Positions 27,438 through 37,398 of a stretch of 64,000 nt of DNA are shown here, in pieces (position 1 is the first letter of the stretch; each line of letters starts with the position of its first letter). The notes below the pieces were generated by a model. It saw nothing but the letters and a program-made list of their open reading frames with translations. It ran no database searches and had not been told where the DNA came from. The stretch is from JBPYCR01 sp051846915 (GTDB lineage: Bacteria; Bacillota; Bacilli; Bacillales; Amphibacillaceae). The stretch lies in contig NZ_JBPYCR010000004.1 of the NCBI RefSeq assembly GCF_051846915.1, positions 54,227 to 118,226 on the forward strand, in the 5' to 3' direction. Position numbers and translations under genes: made by a program.

Positions 27438-29027
27438 ATGGAACCAGACACAATTTATTTTAATGGAGAAGTTCACACACTGGATTCGGAAGATAATGTG
27501 TATGAAGCAGTAGCAGTAATAGATAAGAAAATAACTGCGGTTGGATCGAATGATGAGATTTTGAAATTACAATCTAAAGAAACGCACCTGGTCGATTTAA
27601 ACTGTCAAACAGTTCTTCCAGGATTTACGGATGCGCACATTCATCTGTTTTCTTTAGGATTTAATTTATCTTATGTAGACTGTCAACTTGATTCGATCGA
27701 AGAAGTTGTAGAAGCAATAAAAAAACGCGCTCAAACTGCTAAATCTGAAGATGAATGGATTATTGGGTGGGGTTTTGATGAATCGAAATATAAGGAAAGA
27801 AGAAAGCCGAACAAGTTGGACTTTAAAGATGTAAAAAATCCAGTTTATATTACTCGATATTGTCTCCATGAAGCTGTCATCAATGAAGCGGGGATTCAAA
27901 AAGCGAATATTACAGTTCAGACAGCCATTGATGGCGGCTTCATAGACCGTACGGACAACGGAGAAGCTACCGGGCTGCTTGTTGAAAAGGCGAAAAATTT
28001 AATCGAAGACGTCTTGCCACCGTATACCTATGAAAGTATGAAAAAAGCAATAAGTCTTGTAAATCAATATTTATTGGAAAACGGAATTACAACTGTACAT
28101 GATGCCGGATTAGGGTTTTTAATTGATTCGGAGAAAGAATTTGAAGTATTAAAGGAAATGAGTGAGGCAGGCAACTTACAAGTGAAAATTTATGCCATGG
28201 TTTTGGCGGAATATTACAGTGATTTTTTAAAGAAATATCAGAATCAACAATCCGAGCAGCTGAAAATCGGTTCATATAAACTATTTGCCGATGGAACATT
28301 AAGTGGAGGTACAGCTGCTTTAAATGCACCATATAAAGATACAGAAGAAAAAGGCATGCTTCTTTATACAGATGAAGAATTGAAAAACAAAATGAAAGTC
28401 GCATATGACTTAAATAAGCAAGTCGCGATTCACGCAATTGGAGATCGTGCGATTGATCAAGCGGTTCGAACGTTTGAAGCATTGCAGCAAGAATATCCGA
28501 ATCGGGATGATCGCCCGAGAATTGAGCATACAACGGTTTCTAATGATGATATACGAGATCGGATGAAAAAGATAAATGCGACACCTATTCCACAGCCGCT
28601 GCTCATTTATATGGCAGGAGATATGTACAACTTGGAAAAAGAACGGTTAGATAATGTGTTTGCCGTAAAGTCGTGTATGAATCAAGGGTTAAAGCCTGCG
28701 GGCAGTTCAGACGGCCCCGTAGTCGATAGTTCTCCTTTTTTGGGGATGCACGCCTTGATGACAAGGGAGACAATTAGTGGAAAACCGGTTGGGAAAGACC
28801 AAATTATTGATGTAAAGACAGCAGTGAAGATGTATACGAATCATGCCGCTTATGCCGCTTTTGAAGAGGATGAAAAGGGGAGTATTGAAGCGGGAAAATA
28901 TGCCGATCTCGTCATACTGCCTGAAGGGTTTATGAACTTCTCCGCGGAAGAGGTAAAACAGACAAAAGTCAAAATGACAATTGTAAATGGCGAGATTGTA
29001 TATGAAAAAAAGCCATGCGTACTATAA
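27438..29027 (+). CDS. Amidohydrolase family protein, YtcJ-like
   Basis: 529 residues from ATG 27438, with GAGGTG upstream. The metal site motif DAHIHLFSLG (about 67), the long barrel insertion, FADGTLSGGTAAL near 286, HAIGDRAID near 335, IEHTTV near 363 and GSSDGPV near 418 are typical of YtcJ-like amidohydrolases, which hydrolyse amides or imides of unknown identity. In this operon it could open a cyclic or acylated amine before the M20 hydrolase acts. Confidence 0.9.
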   Translation: MEPDTIYFNGEVHTLDSEDNVYEAVAVIDKKITAVGSNDEILKLQSKETHLVDLNCQTVLPGFTDAHIHLFSLGFNLSYVDCQLDSIEEVVEAIKKRAQTAKSEDEWIIGWGFDESKYKERRKPNKLDFKDVKNPVYITRYCLHEAVINEAGIQKANITVQTAIDGGFIDRTDNGEATGLLVEKAKNLIEDVLPPYTYESMKKAISLVNQYLLENGITTVHDAGLGFLIDSEKEFEVLKEMSEAGNLQVKIYAMVLAEYYSDFLKKYQNQQSEQLKIGSYKLFADGTLSGGTAALNAPYKDTEEKGMLLYTDEELKNKMKVAYDLNKQVAIHAIGDRAIDQAVRTFEALQQEYPNRDDRPRIEHTTVSNDDIRDRMKKINATPIPQPLLIYMAGDMYNLEKERLDNVFAVKSCMNQGLKPAGSSDGPVVDSSPFLGMHALMTRETISGKPVGKDQIIDVKTAVKMYTNHAAYAAFEEDEKGSIEAGKYADLVILPEGFMNFSAEEVKQTKVKMTIVNGEIVYEKKPCVL

Positions 29028-29198
29028 ATAACTAGTCTAAAAGATTGTTCAAATAGTTTCATAAAACTCTTTGAACTTCTGCACCGCCTTGAATATCATT
29101 GCGATTTATTCTGTCAAATCAGTGATTTGAACAGGCACTTTAAAGAACCTTTATTCAATATATAAAATCAATATACATTTTTAACGGAGGGATTTTTA

Positions 29199-30518
29199 AT
29201 GACAAATTTATCTAAAGAGCAATTAATGGAATTGGACAAAAAGCATTTTTTACACCCGACATCTAATATCAAGCAACAACAGGAAGATGGCCCACCTATT
29301 ATTTTTAAAAAAGGGGAGGGAATTTATTTAGAAGACATCGATGGAAAAAAATATATTGAAGGCATGTCTTCATTATGGAATGTCAATGTTGGTTACGGAA
29401 GAAAAGAACTAGCTGAAGTGGCTAAGGATCAAATTACAGAGCTTCCTTTTAGTTCAGCATTTTCCAATTATAGCCATGAACCAGTCATCAAATTATCTGC
29501 TAAAATTGCGGAACTTACACCCGGCGATTTAAACACCGTGTTTTTTACTTCTGGCGGATCCGAATCCAATGACTCGGCGATTAAAATTGCACGTCATTAC
29601 TGGAACATACAAGGTAAACCTGAACGAAGAAAGATTATATCGCGTAAAAAAGCTTACCACGGAGTTGCATTGGGTGCGACATCTGCAACAGGTATTCCTG
29701 AATTTTGGAAGTTCGCTAGTGTTTCACCTGAATTTTTTCATGCTGAAACGACGTCAAGTGATGAGATAAGAGGCATTATTGAAAAAGAAGGACCGGAAAC
29801 AATTGCTGCATTTATGGCAGAGCCTGTTGTTGGTGCTGGTGGAATCATTATACCTCCTGAAAATTACTTCAAGGAAGTAAGAGCAATCTGTGATGAGTAC
29901 GATATTTTATTTATTGCGGATGAAGTAATTACCGGATTTGGTCGAACTGGAAAATGGTTTGGAATTGAAAATTGGGGTGTTGTTCCGGATATGATGACCA
30001 TTGCTAAAGGGGTCTCAAGTGGCTATATTCCGCTAGGTGGAGTTGTCTTATCTGAAAAGATCCATCAAACATTGGCTGAAAAAACAGAAGGGACGATGTT
30101 CCATGGTTTCACATACAGTGGACACCCAGTTGCAACCGCTGTTGCTTTGAAGAACATCGAAATTATTGAAGATGAAAATCTAGTTGAGAACGCACGAGCC
30201 ATGGGTGAAGAGTTGATTAATGGTTTCAAGCAACTTGAAAATGAGGTTCCTGTACTTGGAAATGGTCGTACAGTGGGATTATTGGCTGCTATTGAAGTTT
30301 ATAAAGATGCGAAAACCGGAGAACGATTTGAAACGAAAATAGCTCCTCAAGTGGTAGCGGAGGCTGTAAAACGGGGACTTATCTGTCGTTCTGTCATTTA
30401 TAACGAAGCTGATACAGTTGTTTTAGCGCCACCATTAATTATTAATAAAGAGCAAATCAAAGATATGTTAAATATTTTAAAGGAATCCGTTGAAGCAGCG
30501 GTAGCAGTGACGAATTAA
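29199..30518 (+). CDS. Class III omega-aminotransferase
   Basis: 439 residues, RBS AACGGAGGG. Landmarks: N-terminal HFLHPTSN and GMSSLWNVNVGYGR that form the substrate pocket, FFTSGGSESNDSAIKIARHYW, KKAYHGVALGATS, FIADEVITGFGRTG (Asp) and IAKGVSSGYIPLGG with the PLP lysine at about 269. Resembles taurine/beta-alanine/putrescine:pyruvate aminotransferases. It probably produces the semialdehyde that the operon's aldehyde dehydrogenase oxidises. A 171-bp gap before it shows no terminator. Confidence 0.93.
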   Translation: MTNLSKEQLMELDKKHFLHPTSNIKQQQEDGPPIIFKKGEGIYLEDIDGKKYIEGMSSLWNVNVGYGRKELAEVAKDQITELPFSSAFSNYSHEPVIKLSAKIAELTPGDLNTVFFTSGGSESNDSAIKIARHYWNIQGKPERRKIISRKKAYHGVALGATSATGIPEFWKFASVSPEFFHAETTSSDEIRGIIEKEGPETIAAFMAEPVVGAGGIIIPPENYFKEVRAICDEYDILFIADEVITGFGRTGKWFGIENWGVVPDMMTIAKGVSSGYIPLGGVVLSEKIHQTLAEKTEGTMFHGFTYSGHPVATAVALKNIEIIEDENLVENARAMGEELINGFKQLENEVPVLGNGRTVGLLAAIEVYKDAKTGERFETKIAPQVVAEAVKRGLICRSVIYNEADTVVLAPPLIINKEQIKDMLNILKESVEAAVAVTN

Positions 30519-30590
30519 AAACTTAGTGTCGGAAGGGTTGGTATGTTCAAATCAACCCTTCTTCACCTAAAACGTAACTGGAGGAAAAAG

Positions 30591-32231
30591 ATGCAAAAGT
30601 TATCGGGAGGGCACACAGTTGTTAAAGTATTAGAAACAGAAGGAGTAAAAAAGGCATTTTGCGTACCAGGTGAAAGTTATTTGGGTGTCATTGATGGGCT
30701 ATATAAGCACCCGGAAATTCAACTTATTTCGACACGGCATGAAAGTGGGGCTTCTTTTATGGCAGAAGCATATGCAAAAGCTTCTGGTGATGTTGGTGTA
30801 TGTATGGCTACACGTGGGCCAGGAGCAACCAATTTATCCATCGGTTTACATACAGCTATGCAGGATTCTACACCGCTTGTTGCATTGATTGGGCAGGTTG
30901 AGCGCCCATTTATAGATAAAGAAGCGTTCCAAGAAGTTGATTTTAAAAGTTATTTTAGTCACTTGTGCAAATGGTCTGTGGAAATTAATGATGTTGATCG
31001 AATACCTGAATTATTGCATCGTGCCTTTTACGAGGCTCGTTCAGGTCGTCCGGGTCCAGTAGTTGTGTCTTTGCCTCATGATATGTTGGAAGAAATGACC
31101 ACATACAAACAAAATAAACCAATCGTCTTTAACCGCCCAATTGCAGATTTACAGACTGTTCAACGCGTTGTTGATGAGATAAACAATGCAGAATCCCCTT
31201 TTGTGATTGCAGGGGGAGGAGTAATAATTTCACAAGCTCAAAAAGAGCTTGAAAGATTTGTAGAACAATTGAATTTGCCTGTTGCTTCAGCTTTTAGACG
31301 GTTTAACGTATTGTCAAACCTTCATAAAAATTATGCAGGATGGCTTGGATTTGGATTAAATAAAAAAATGGCAGAATCTATTAAAAACGCGGATTTAATT
31401 ATTGCAATCGGTACACGGCTATCTCAAGTGACGACGCAAGATTATACGTTGCTTGGAGAAAGTCCAAGAATTATTCAGATCGATATTTGCGAATCCTCGA
31501 TAGGGAAGGCGTACAATGTTGAATTTGGAGTCGTTTCAGATGCGAAGAGCTTCTTACAAAGTGCTATATCCGTTATAAATGAGAATGAAAACATAGAAAG
31601 AGAAAAACGTGTAAATGAAAATAATGATCGATATATTAAGCATTCCACCCCACCGGGATTTAAAGGGGATACACAATATGCCGAAATGAATAGCATTATG
31701 GATGATATGATGTCGGCTGTTCCAGAGAATAGTATTATAACGAGTGATGCCGGTAATTTTTATGGATGGTTAGCCAAGTATTTTCGTTTCACGGACTCGA
31801 AACGCTATATTGGACCAACCTCAGGAGCTATGGGATATGGCTTACCTAGTGCAATAGGCGCAAAGGTGGCGCATCCTGATCATACCGTTATTTCTTTTTC
31901 AGGAGATGGTGGTTTCATGATGACGATGCAAGAGCTTGAAACAGCGGTTCGTGAAAGGATTCATGTCATTTCAATTGTCATTAATAACAATATGTACGGC
32001 ACGATTCGTGCGCATCAAGAAAATCATTTTCCTGGAAGAGTGTTAGCAACACCTTTAACGAATCCAAGTTTTTCAGAAGTAGCTAAGTTATATGGATGTA
32101 ATGGGGCAACCGTCTCGAAAAATGAAGATTTTTTACCAGTGTTTTATGAAGCATTACGCAGTGACAAACCTTATGTAATTGAATTGGAGACTGACCCCGG
32201 TATCCTTTCGGTAAATCAAGTCGGTGATTAA
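30591..32231 (+). CDS. Thiamine diphosphate-dependent enzyme, acetolactate synthase-like
   Basis: 546 residues from ATG 30591 with TGGAGGA nearby; the frame is open 16 codons upstream. Three-domain ThDP enzyme: catalytic Glu in RHESGASFMAEAYAK (about 49), RGPGATNLSIG, central FAD/NAD-like domain, and the cofactor site SGDGGFMMTMQELETA... NNNMYGT (about 440-475). Carboligase or 2-oxo acid decarboxylase; the substrate is not acetolactate-specific because no regulatory subunit is present. Sulfoacetaldehyde- or glyoxylate-type reactions are conceivable but unsupported. Confidence 0.9.
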   Translation: MQKLSGGHTVVKVLETEGVKKAFCVPGESYLGVIDGLYKHPEIQLISTRHESGASFMAEAYAKASGDVGVCMATRGPGATNLSIGLHTAMQDSTPLVALIGQVERPFIDKEAFQEVDFKSYFSHLCKWSVEINDVDRIPELLHRAFYEARSGRPGPVVVSLPHDMLEEMTTYKQNKPIVFNRPIADLQTVQRVVDEINNAESPFVIAGGGVIISQAQKELERFVEQLNLPVASAFRRFNVLSNLHKNYAGWLGFGLNKKMAESIKNADLIIAIGTRLSQVTTQDYTLLGESPRIIQIDICESSIGKAYNVEFGVVSDAKSFLQSAISVINENENIEREKRVNENNDRYIKHSTPPGFKGDTQYAEMNSIMDDMMSAVPENSIITSDAGNFYGWLAKYFRFTDSKRYIGPTSGAMGYGLPSAIGAKVAHPDHTVISFSGDGGFMMTMQELETAVRERIHVISIVINNNMYGTIRAHQENHFPGRVLATPLTNPSFSEVAKLYGCNGATVSKNEDFLPVFYEALRSDKPYVIELETDPGILSVNQVGD

Positions 32232-32291
32232 GAATTGCACTGGCGATATGTTGAAAGTATCTAGGATGTTACAGGAAGGATAGGTGAAAAA

Positions 32292-33470
32292 ATGGAGCAT
32301 CTTATAAATAATCGAGTACAACTGCTTGAAGCGTCATTGATACGAGAATTTTCAGAGCGTGTACAACAATTTAGCAATAGCATTAATTTAACGATAGGTC
32401 AACCGGATTTTAATACTCCGACTCACGTAAAAGAAGCTGGTAAAAAAGCAATTGATACGAATAAAACCGGATATACGAATAATACAGGGTTGCCGGAATT
32501 ACGACAGGTGGCATGCCATTTTATCCGGAAGAAATATGGCTTATTGTATTCTTGGGAAACCGAGACGATCGTAATGAATGGGGCTACTCAAGCATTAGAT
32601 ACCGTATTTAGAACCATTTTAGATGAAGGGTGTGAAGTCATCCTTCCAGGTCCTGCATATCCAGGTTATCAACCGTTAATTGAGATGTGTGGTGCGAAAC
32701 CTGTTTTTGTGGACACAAGCGATACTGCATTTAAAATTACAGCTAAATTAATTGAGGAACATATAACAGAAAAAACCCGATGCGTTCTTCTTTCCTATCC
32801 CTCTAATCCAGTAGGGACAGTATTATCGAAAGACGAATTAAACGAAATTGCAATGCTATTAAAAGAAAAGGATATTTTCATAGTTTCAGATGAAATTTAT
32901 AGTGAATTAATTTATGAAAAAGAACATTGTTCCATTGCTTCTTTTCCGGAAGTAAGAAACCAAACAATTGTGATAAATGGAATCTCTAAATCACATGCAA
33001 TGACAGGCTGGAGAATAGGTTTTTTATTTGCTCCTGAATATGTAACAAACCAAATGTTAAAAGTGCATATATTTAATACAACATGCGCTTGCTCGATAAG
33101 TCAGGAAGCAGCTGTAGAGGCACTAACGAATGGTTTAGACGCTCCTATTGTCATGAGAGAAGAATATAGCAAAAGAAGAGATTATGTATATGAGCGATTA
33201 ATTTCAATGGGCTTGCAAGTGACCAAACCAGAAGCTGCCTTTTATATATTCCCCTCAATCGAACCATTTCAAATGACATCTTTTAAGTTTACAAATTTAC
33301 TATTGGAAAAGGAACATGTAGCTGTTGTTCCAGGTGCTGCATTTTCGTCGGTTGGCGAGAATTACATTCGAATTTCATTTGCTAGCTCTATGTCCGTACT
33401 TGAAGAAGGGTTAAACCGAATGGAGCGTTTTGTAAACGCTTTAGAGGTAAAAGAAGTCATTCGAAAATAA
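32292..33470 (+). CDS. Class I/II PLP-dependent aminotransferase
   Basis: 392 residues, RBS GATAGGTGA. Fold-type I motifs: NLTIGQPDFNTPTHV near 32, GATQALDTVFRTIL near 97, SYPSNPVGTVL (Asn-Pro) near 167, VSDEIYSELIYE and GISKSHAMTGWRIGFL with the Schiff-base Lys near 230. Resembles the AraT/PatA group that transaminates aromatic or other L-amino acids. The last enzyme gene of the sigma-54 operon before the ABC importer. Confidence 0.92.
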   Translation: MEHLINNRVQLLEASLIREFSERVQQFSNSINLTIGQPDFNTPTHVKEAGKKAIDTNKTGYTNNTGLPELRQVACHFIRKKYGLLYSWETETIVMNGATQALDTVFRTILDEGCEVILPGPAYPGYQPLIEMCGAKPVFVDTSDTAFKITAKLIEEHITEKTRCVLLSYPSNPVGTVLSKDELNEIAMLLKEKDIFIVSDEIYSELIYEKEHCSIASFPEVRNQTIVINGISKSHAMTGWRIGFLFAPEYVTNQMLKVHIFNTTCACSISQEAAVEALTNGLDAPIVMREEYSKRRDYVYERLISMGLQVTKPEAAFYIFPSIEPFQMTSFKFTNLLLEKEHVAVVPGAAFSSVGENYIRISFASSMSVLEEGLNRMERFVNALEVKEVIRK

Positions 33471-33623
33471 AAACACTTAAATCTAGACAACTATCTACTC
33501 GATGCTCATTCGGGATTAATTTAAGGGGGGTGGTTGCATATTTAATATTTGAGGGAAGGAATAGGGTGTCAGTTAAGCATGATTTTCGTGTAACATATTT
33601 TTTTAATAAAAGGGGATAAAAAT

Positions 33624-34514
33624 ATGTCAAAGAAAAAAGTATTTTATTTATTGCTAAGCATTTTATTCATCGTTTTTTTAACGGCGTGTGGTGGAAATAA
33701 TGAAGCGTCTTCAAATGAATCAACGGATAACGATTCAAATTCAGTAGATGCTGCGACGGAAGAAGAGACGGATACGGACCAGGAAGCTGAGGAGGAAGAG
33801 GAAGCTACAGTATCGACTATCGAAGAAGGTAAACTAACATTTGGATCCAGTGGATTGTTTAAACCATTTAACTACGAGGATTTAGATGGGAATATGACCG
33901 GTTTCGAAGTTGATCTTGGAAACGCCATAGCTGAAGAAATGGGATTAGAGCCTAATCCAGTCTTCACGCAAGATTTTGGAGCATTAATTGAAGAGGTTAA
34001 CAGTGACCGTTTGGACGTAATTATGGGAAGTTTAACGATAACTGAGGAACGTGCGGAAGCGGTTGACTTTTCTGATCCTTACTACTTATCAGGTGGAGTT
34101 ATTTATACACATGAAGATACAGAGGGAATTTCAACATTAGAAGATCTGAAAGGGAAAAATGTCGGGGTAGTAGCTTCGAGTACGTATGAAGAAATTGTTC
34201 TCGAATATATTGATGAAGAAAATCTGTCAACATATCAAAGTGATAATGTAGCTTTACAAGATTTAGCGGCTGGAACAGATAGACTGGATGCGGTCATGAC
34301 CGATAAATTCGTCGGACTTATCCAAATAGAAGACCAAGATTTGGCGATAAAGCCGGTGTCTGATCGGGTGTTTGACGAGAATATTGGAGCGGCAGTTAAA
34401 AAAGGGAATCAAGAATTATTAGATGAAATTAACCGAGCGTTAGAGGCGATTATTGAAAATGGCACATATGAAGAAATCAGTAATGAGTGGTTCGGAGAAA
34501 ATATTTTAGAATAG
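33624..34514 (+). CDS. Amino-acid ABC transporter substrate-binding lipoprotein
   Basis: 296 residues, lipobox LTAC (Cys22), then a 35-residue acidic Ser/Asp/Glu linker and a family-3 solute-binding domain (FGSSGLFKPFNYEDLDGNMTGFEVDL.. near 75, VIMGSLTITEERAEAVDFS near 135). Probable substrate is a polar amino acid or a related compound used by the preceding enzymes. Followed by a strong hairpin, then permease and ATPase. Confidence 0.93.
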   Translation: MSKKKVFYLLLSILFIVFLTACGGNNEASSNESTDNDSNSVDAATEEETDTDQEAEEEEEATVSTIEEGKLTFGSSGLFKPFNYEDLDGNMTGFEVDLGNAIAEEMGLEPNPVFTQDFGALIEEVNSDRLDVIMGSLTITEERAEAVDFSDPYYLSGGVIYTHEDTEGISTLEDLKGKNVGVVASSTYEEIVLEYIDEENLSTYQSDNVALQDLAAGTDRLDAVMTDKFVGLIQIEDQDLAIKPVSDRVFDENIGAAVKKGNQELLDEINRALEAIIENGTYEEISNEWFGENILE

Positions 34515-34520
34515 TTATTT

Positions 34521-34544
34521 TGTGCGCACATTTTTGTGCGCACA
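34521..34544 (+). promoter_or_regulatory. Intercistronic hairpin between binding protein and permease
   Basis: TGTGCGCAC (34521-34529) and its exact complement GTGCGCACA (34536-34544) with a six-base loop. No T-tract after it, so probably an mRNA-stabilising or partial-attenuation hairpin keeping the binding protein in excess. Confidence 0.7.
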
Positions 34545-34587
34545 TCTATTTCCTAATAAAATAAAAGGTTTATGGAGGTGCAATGTT

Positions 34588-35241
34588 TTGTCGTTTTGGG
34601 AACTTTTTATTGAAACAATCCCCGGATATAAAGATGCTATACTTGCAACAGTTAAAATTACATTTTTAGGACTTTTAGTTGGTGTAATCATTGGCTTGAT
34701 TTTTGCCTTTTTGAAAGTTTCCAAGTATAAATGGTTACAGCTAATAGCAGATTTATATATTAATATTGTTCGTGGAACACCACTGGTAGTTCAAATTTTT
34801 GTCTTATATTTTGGACTAGTTCAATTTGTTGATCTCGGAAGGTTTTTATCAGGCGGGATTGCTTTAGGAGTACATAATGGTGCATATATTGCGGAAATAT
34901 TCCGAGGTTCCATTCAATCTATTGATCGAGGGCAGTCGGAAGCAGCTAGAAGTCTTGGTATGAGTTATAGTTTATCCATGCGGAGAATTGTATTACCTCA
35001 AGCATTAAGGCGAGCGATCCCTCCTCTTGGTAATCAGTTTATTATTGCACTTAAAGATTCTTCATTAGTTGCATTTATAGGATTTCAGGAATTATTTAAT
35101 CGTGCTCAACGTATCCAATCAGCAACAGGATTAGCAATGGAATCGTATATTATTGTAGGAATCTATTATTTAATTCTCGTTCTAATACTGTCCTTTATTG
35201 TCAATCGAATTGAACGATACTTAGCAAGAGGTGAGCGATAA
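34588..35241 (+). CDS. Amino-acid ABC transporter permease
   Basis: 217 residues from TTG 34588, which has GGAGGTG upstream; the open frame from 34522 overlaps the hairpin and is rejected. Five hydrophobic segments and the EAA-type loop EAARSLGMSYSLSMRRIVLPQALRRAIPPLGNQ (about 130-160) that docks on the ATPase. HisM/GlnP family. Stop overlaps the ATPase start by one base (TAATG). Confidence 0.92.
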   Translation: MSFWELFIETIPGYKDAILATVKITFLGLLVGVIIGLIFAFLKVSKYKWLQLIADLYINIVRGTPLVVQIFVLYFGLVQFVDLGRFLSGGIALGVHNGAYIAEIFRGSIQSIDRGQSEAARSLGMSYSLSMRRIVLPQALRRAIPPLGNQFIIALKDSSLVAFIGFQELFNRAQRIQSATGLAMESYIIVGIYYLILVLILSFIVNRIERYLARGER

Positions 35242-35981
35242 TGAACAATACGAATTTAATGATAGAAATGAAAAACATAAATAAATATTTTGGTAAGCTC
35301 CATGTGCTAAAAGATGTTGATTTAGAGGTGAAAGAAAAAGAAGTAGTTGTATTAATCGGAGCAAGCGGATCTGGCAAAAGTACCCTTCTACGTTGCCTCA
35401 ATTTCTTAGAAATAAAACAAAGTGGAACAATTGCTTTGGAAGGAAAAGAAGTAGATTTAAAGAAAGATGATTTAAATAAAATTCGAATGCGAACTGGAAT
35501 GGTTTTCCAGCATTTTAATTTATTCCCACATATGACGGTAATGGAAAATGTAATAGAAGCACCTGTTCATGTAAAGAAAATCAAGAAGGATGATGCGATA
35601 AAGTTAGGCGAGGAGAACTTAAAAAAGGTCGGTTTATTAGATAAGGCCAATGTGTATCCTAACACACTGTCAGGAGGCCAAAAACAACGTGTAGCAATTG
35701 CCCGTGCGCTCGCAATGAAACCGAATATTATGTTGTTTGACGAACCAACATCAGGTCTTGATCCGGAGTTAGTGGGAGAAGTACTGGAGGTAATGAAAGA
35801 TCTTGCCCAAGAAGGTATGACAATGGTTGTCGTAACACATGAGATGGGGTTTGCACGGGAAGTTGCTGACAGAATTGCATTTTTAGACAAAGGAAGAATT
35901 GCGGAAATGGGAACACCAGAACAGATATTTGATCATGCTACAGAACAGAGAACTAGGGAGTTTCTCAGTAAGGTATTATAA
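35241..35981 (+). CDS. Amino-acid ABC transporter ATP-binding protein
   Basis: 246 residues, GlnQ-like. Walker A IGASGSGKST, Q-loop MVFQHFNLFPHM, signature LSGGQKQRVAIARAL, Walker B IMLFDEPTSGLDPE, H-loop VVTHEMGFAREV. Last gene of the catabolic locus; a terminator follows at 36017. Confidence 0.96.
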   Translation: MNNTNLMIEMKNINKYFGKLHVLKDVDLEVKEKEVVVLIGASGSGKSTLLRCLNFLEIKQSGTIALEGKEVDLKKDDLNKIRMRTGMVFQHFNLFPHMTVMENVIEAPVHVKKIKKDDAIKLGEENLKKVGLLDKANVYPNTLSGGQKQRVAIARALAMKPNIMLFDEPTSGLDPELVGEVLEVMKDLAQEGMTMVVVTHEMGFAREVADRIAFLDKGRIAEMGTPEQIFDHATEQRTREFLSKVL

Positions 35982-36016
35982 AGTTGAAATAAATAGTTGG
36001 TTTACCTTATAAAAGG

Positions 36017-36046
36017 AGTGCTTTATTCATAAAAGCACTTTTTTAT
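36017..36046 (+). terminator. Terminator of the sigma-54 catabolic operon
   Basis: AGTGCTTT (36017-36024) pairs with AAAGCACT (36032-36039), followed by a T-run. It ends the unit that starts at 22700. Confidence 0.88.
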
Positions 36047-36654
36047 TTTGGCTGTTTTCCGAAAGACTGGAGCAACTATTGAAAAGAATTGTCGGAAATA
36101 AAAGCCTACATGAGAATGTTCTGGACCTGTAGCTGTAGATCCATCGAAAAGATTTAGTCGTCAAAGCGTAGTTTATTTCCAGTGATTCAATCAACAACTA
36201 AGATTTTCATCCATTTGTATCTTATATGAATTGTTAATTTTTACTTTAATAGGGAACTATATTATTAAAATAGTTCGACTAAGTAGATCAGCAATTAGTC
36301 TGGATTATTAAAAAATTCTTGTTTATTTTTAAAAAGATGTTTACTTTAATAAATTTATATAATATAATAATAAAAAGTTGCACTAGGTAAACAAATGATG
36401 CTTTGGTAAAATAAAAGAGGTATACGCAATAATGAAAAAAGACTAACTTTTATAATGAAATGGCTTTTGCAAGTCCATTGAGAATCTAAGGATATAAAAT
36501 AATGCACTTATAACTCTTCCATATCATATATAAATTAAAGATGACTGTTAGACATAGTACATGACCCCTTTTTAACACTAAATGTTGCATTCGGTGAAAA
36601 TAGTGACATAAAGTCAACTAAACTTAAATGGAATGGACAAAGGAGAATAAACGA
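36047..36654 (+). other. 608-bp AT-rich gap before the metal ABC operon, nothing assigned
   Basis: No ORF with a ribosome site, no repeat and no recognised riboswitch. The last 120 bp must hold the promoter of the metal transporter. The stretch AACACTAAATGTTGCATTCGG near 36575 is not a convincing MntR or Zur operator. Confidence 0.5.
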
Positions 36655-37398
36655 ATGACAAAAACGATAGAAGTAGATAACCTGAACGTTTCTTATTTCG
36701 GAAAAGAAGTGATCCATAATGTAAGCTTTTCATTTGAAACGGGAAAGCTGATCGGCATTCTTGGACCAAATGGGGCTGGAAAATCAACAATGATGAAAGC
36801 TGTTTTAGGTTTGATTCCACGTGACAGCGGAAAGATAACGATGGAAAATCAACCTTTAAAAGCTGTTCAAAAGAAAATTGCTTATGTTCCACAACGATCG
36901 AATATTGATTGGGATTTCCCCATTATTGTAAGAGATACAGTGTTGTTGGGGACATATCCAAAGCTTGGCTTGTTTCATCGGCCTAAAAAAGAGGATCGGG
37001 AATGGGCACTCGAATGCCTTGAAAAGGTAGGAATGGAAAGTTATGCAAAAAGTCAAATTGGAGAATTATCCGGTGGACAACAGCAGCGTGTATTTTTAGC
37101 ACGAGCATTAGCACAGAATGCCACTTATTTCTTTCTAGATGAGCCGTTTGTTGGAATTGATGCGGCGAGTGAGGAAGTGATCATTAATATATTAAAAAAC
37201 ATACGTGATGAGGGAAAAACGGTATTTGTTGTTCATCATGATTTATCAAAAGTAGAAAGTTATTTTGATGACCTTATTCTAATAAATAAAGAAATTATCG
37301 GTTGCGGATCGGTGCAGAACGTATTCCAGCCGACATTAATTCAAAAAGCATATAATTCTCCATTTGGTATGATGGCAAGCTTGGGAGTGGAAGTATAA
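36655..37398 (+). CDS. Metal (Mn/Fe/Zn) ABC transporter ATP-binding protein
   Basis: 247 residues from ATG 36655 behind AAAGGAG. Walker A GPNGAGKSTMM, Q-loop YVPQRSNIDWDFPI (the PQR..DWDFP form is characteristic of manganese/zinc type ATPases), signature LSGGQQQRVFLARAL, Walker B FFLDEPFVGID. Overlaps the permease start by one base (TAATG). Confidence 0.95.
   Translation: MTKTIEVDNLNVSYFGKEVIHNVSFSFETGKLIGILGPNGAGKSTMMKAVLGLIPRDSGKITMENQPLKAVQKKIAYVPQRSNIDWDFPIIVRDTVLLGTYPKLGLFHRPKKEDREWALECLEKVGMESYAKSQIGELSGGQQQRVFLARALAQNATYFFLDEPFVGIDAASEEVIINILKNIRDEGKTVFVVHHDLSKVESYFDDLILINKEIIGCGSVQNVFQPTLIQKAYNSPFGMMASLGVEV

Noticed and set aside
30543..30590. Upstream start of the ThDP enzyme
   Set aside because: No ribosome site; ATG 30591 is preceded by GGAGG.
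34522..34587. Upstream start of the amino-acid permease
   Set aside because: It would begin in the intercistronic hairpin; TTG 34588 has GGAGGTG upstream.
36047..36654. Mn riboswitch or MntR operator before the metal ABC operon
   Set aside because: No yybP-ykoY-like conserved loops and no good MntR palindrome; only AT-rich sequence.
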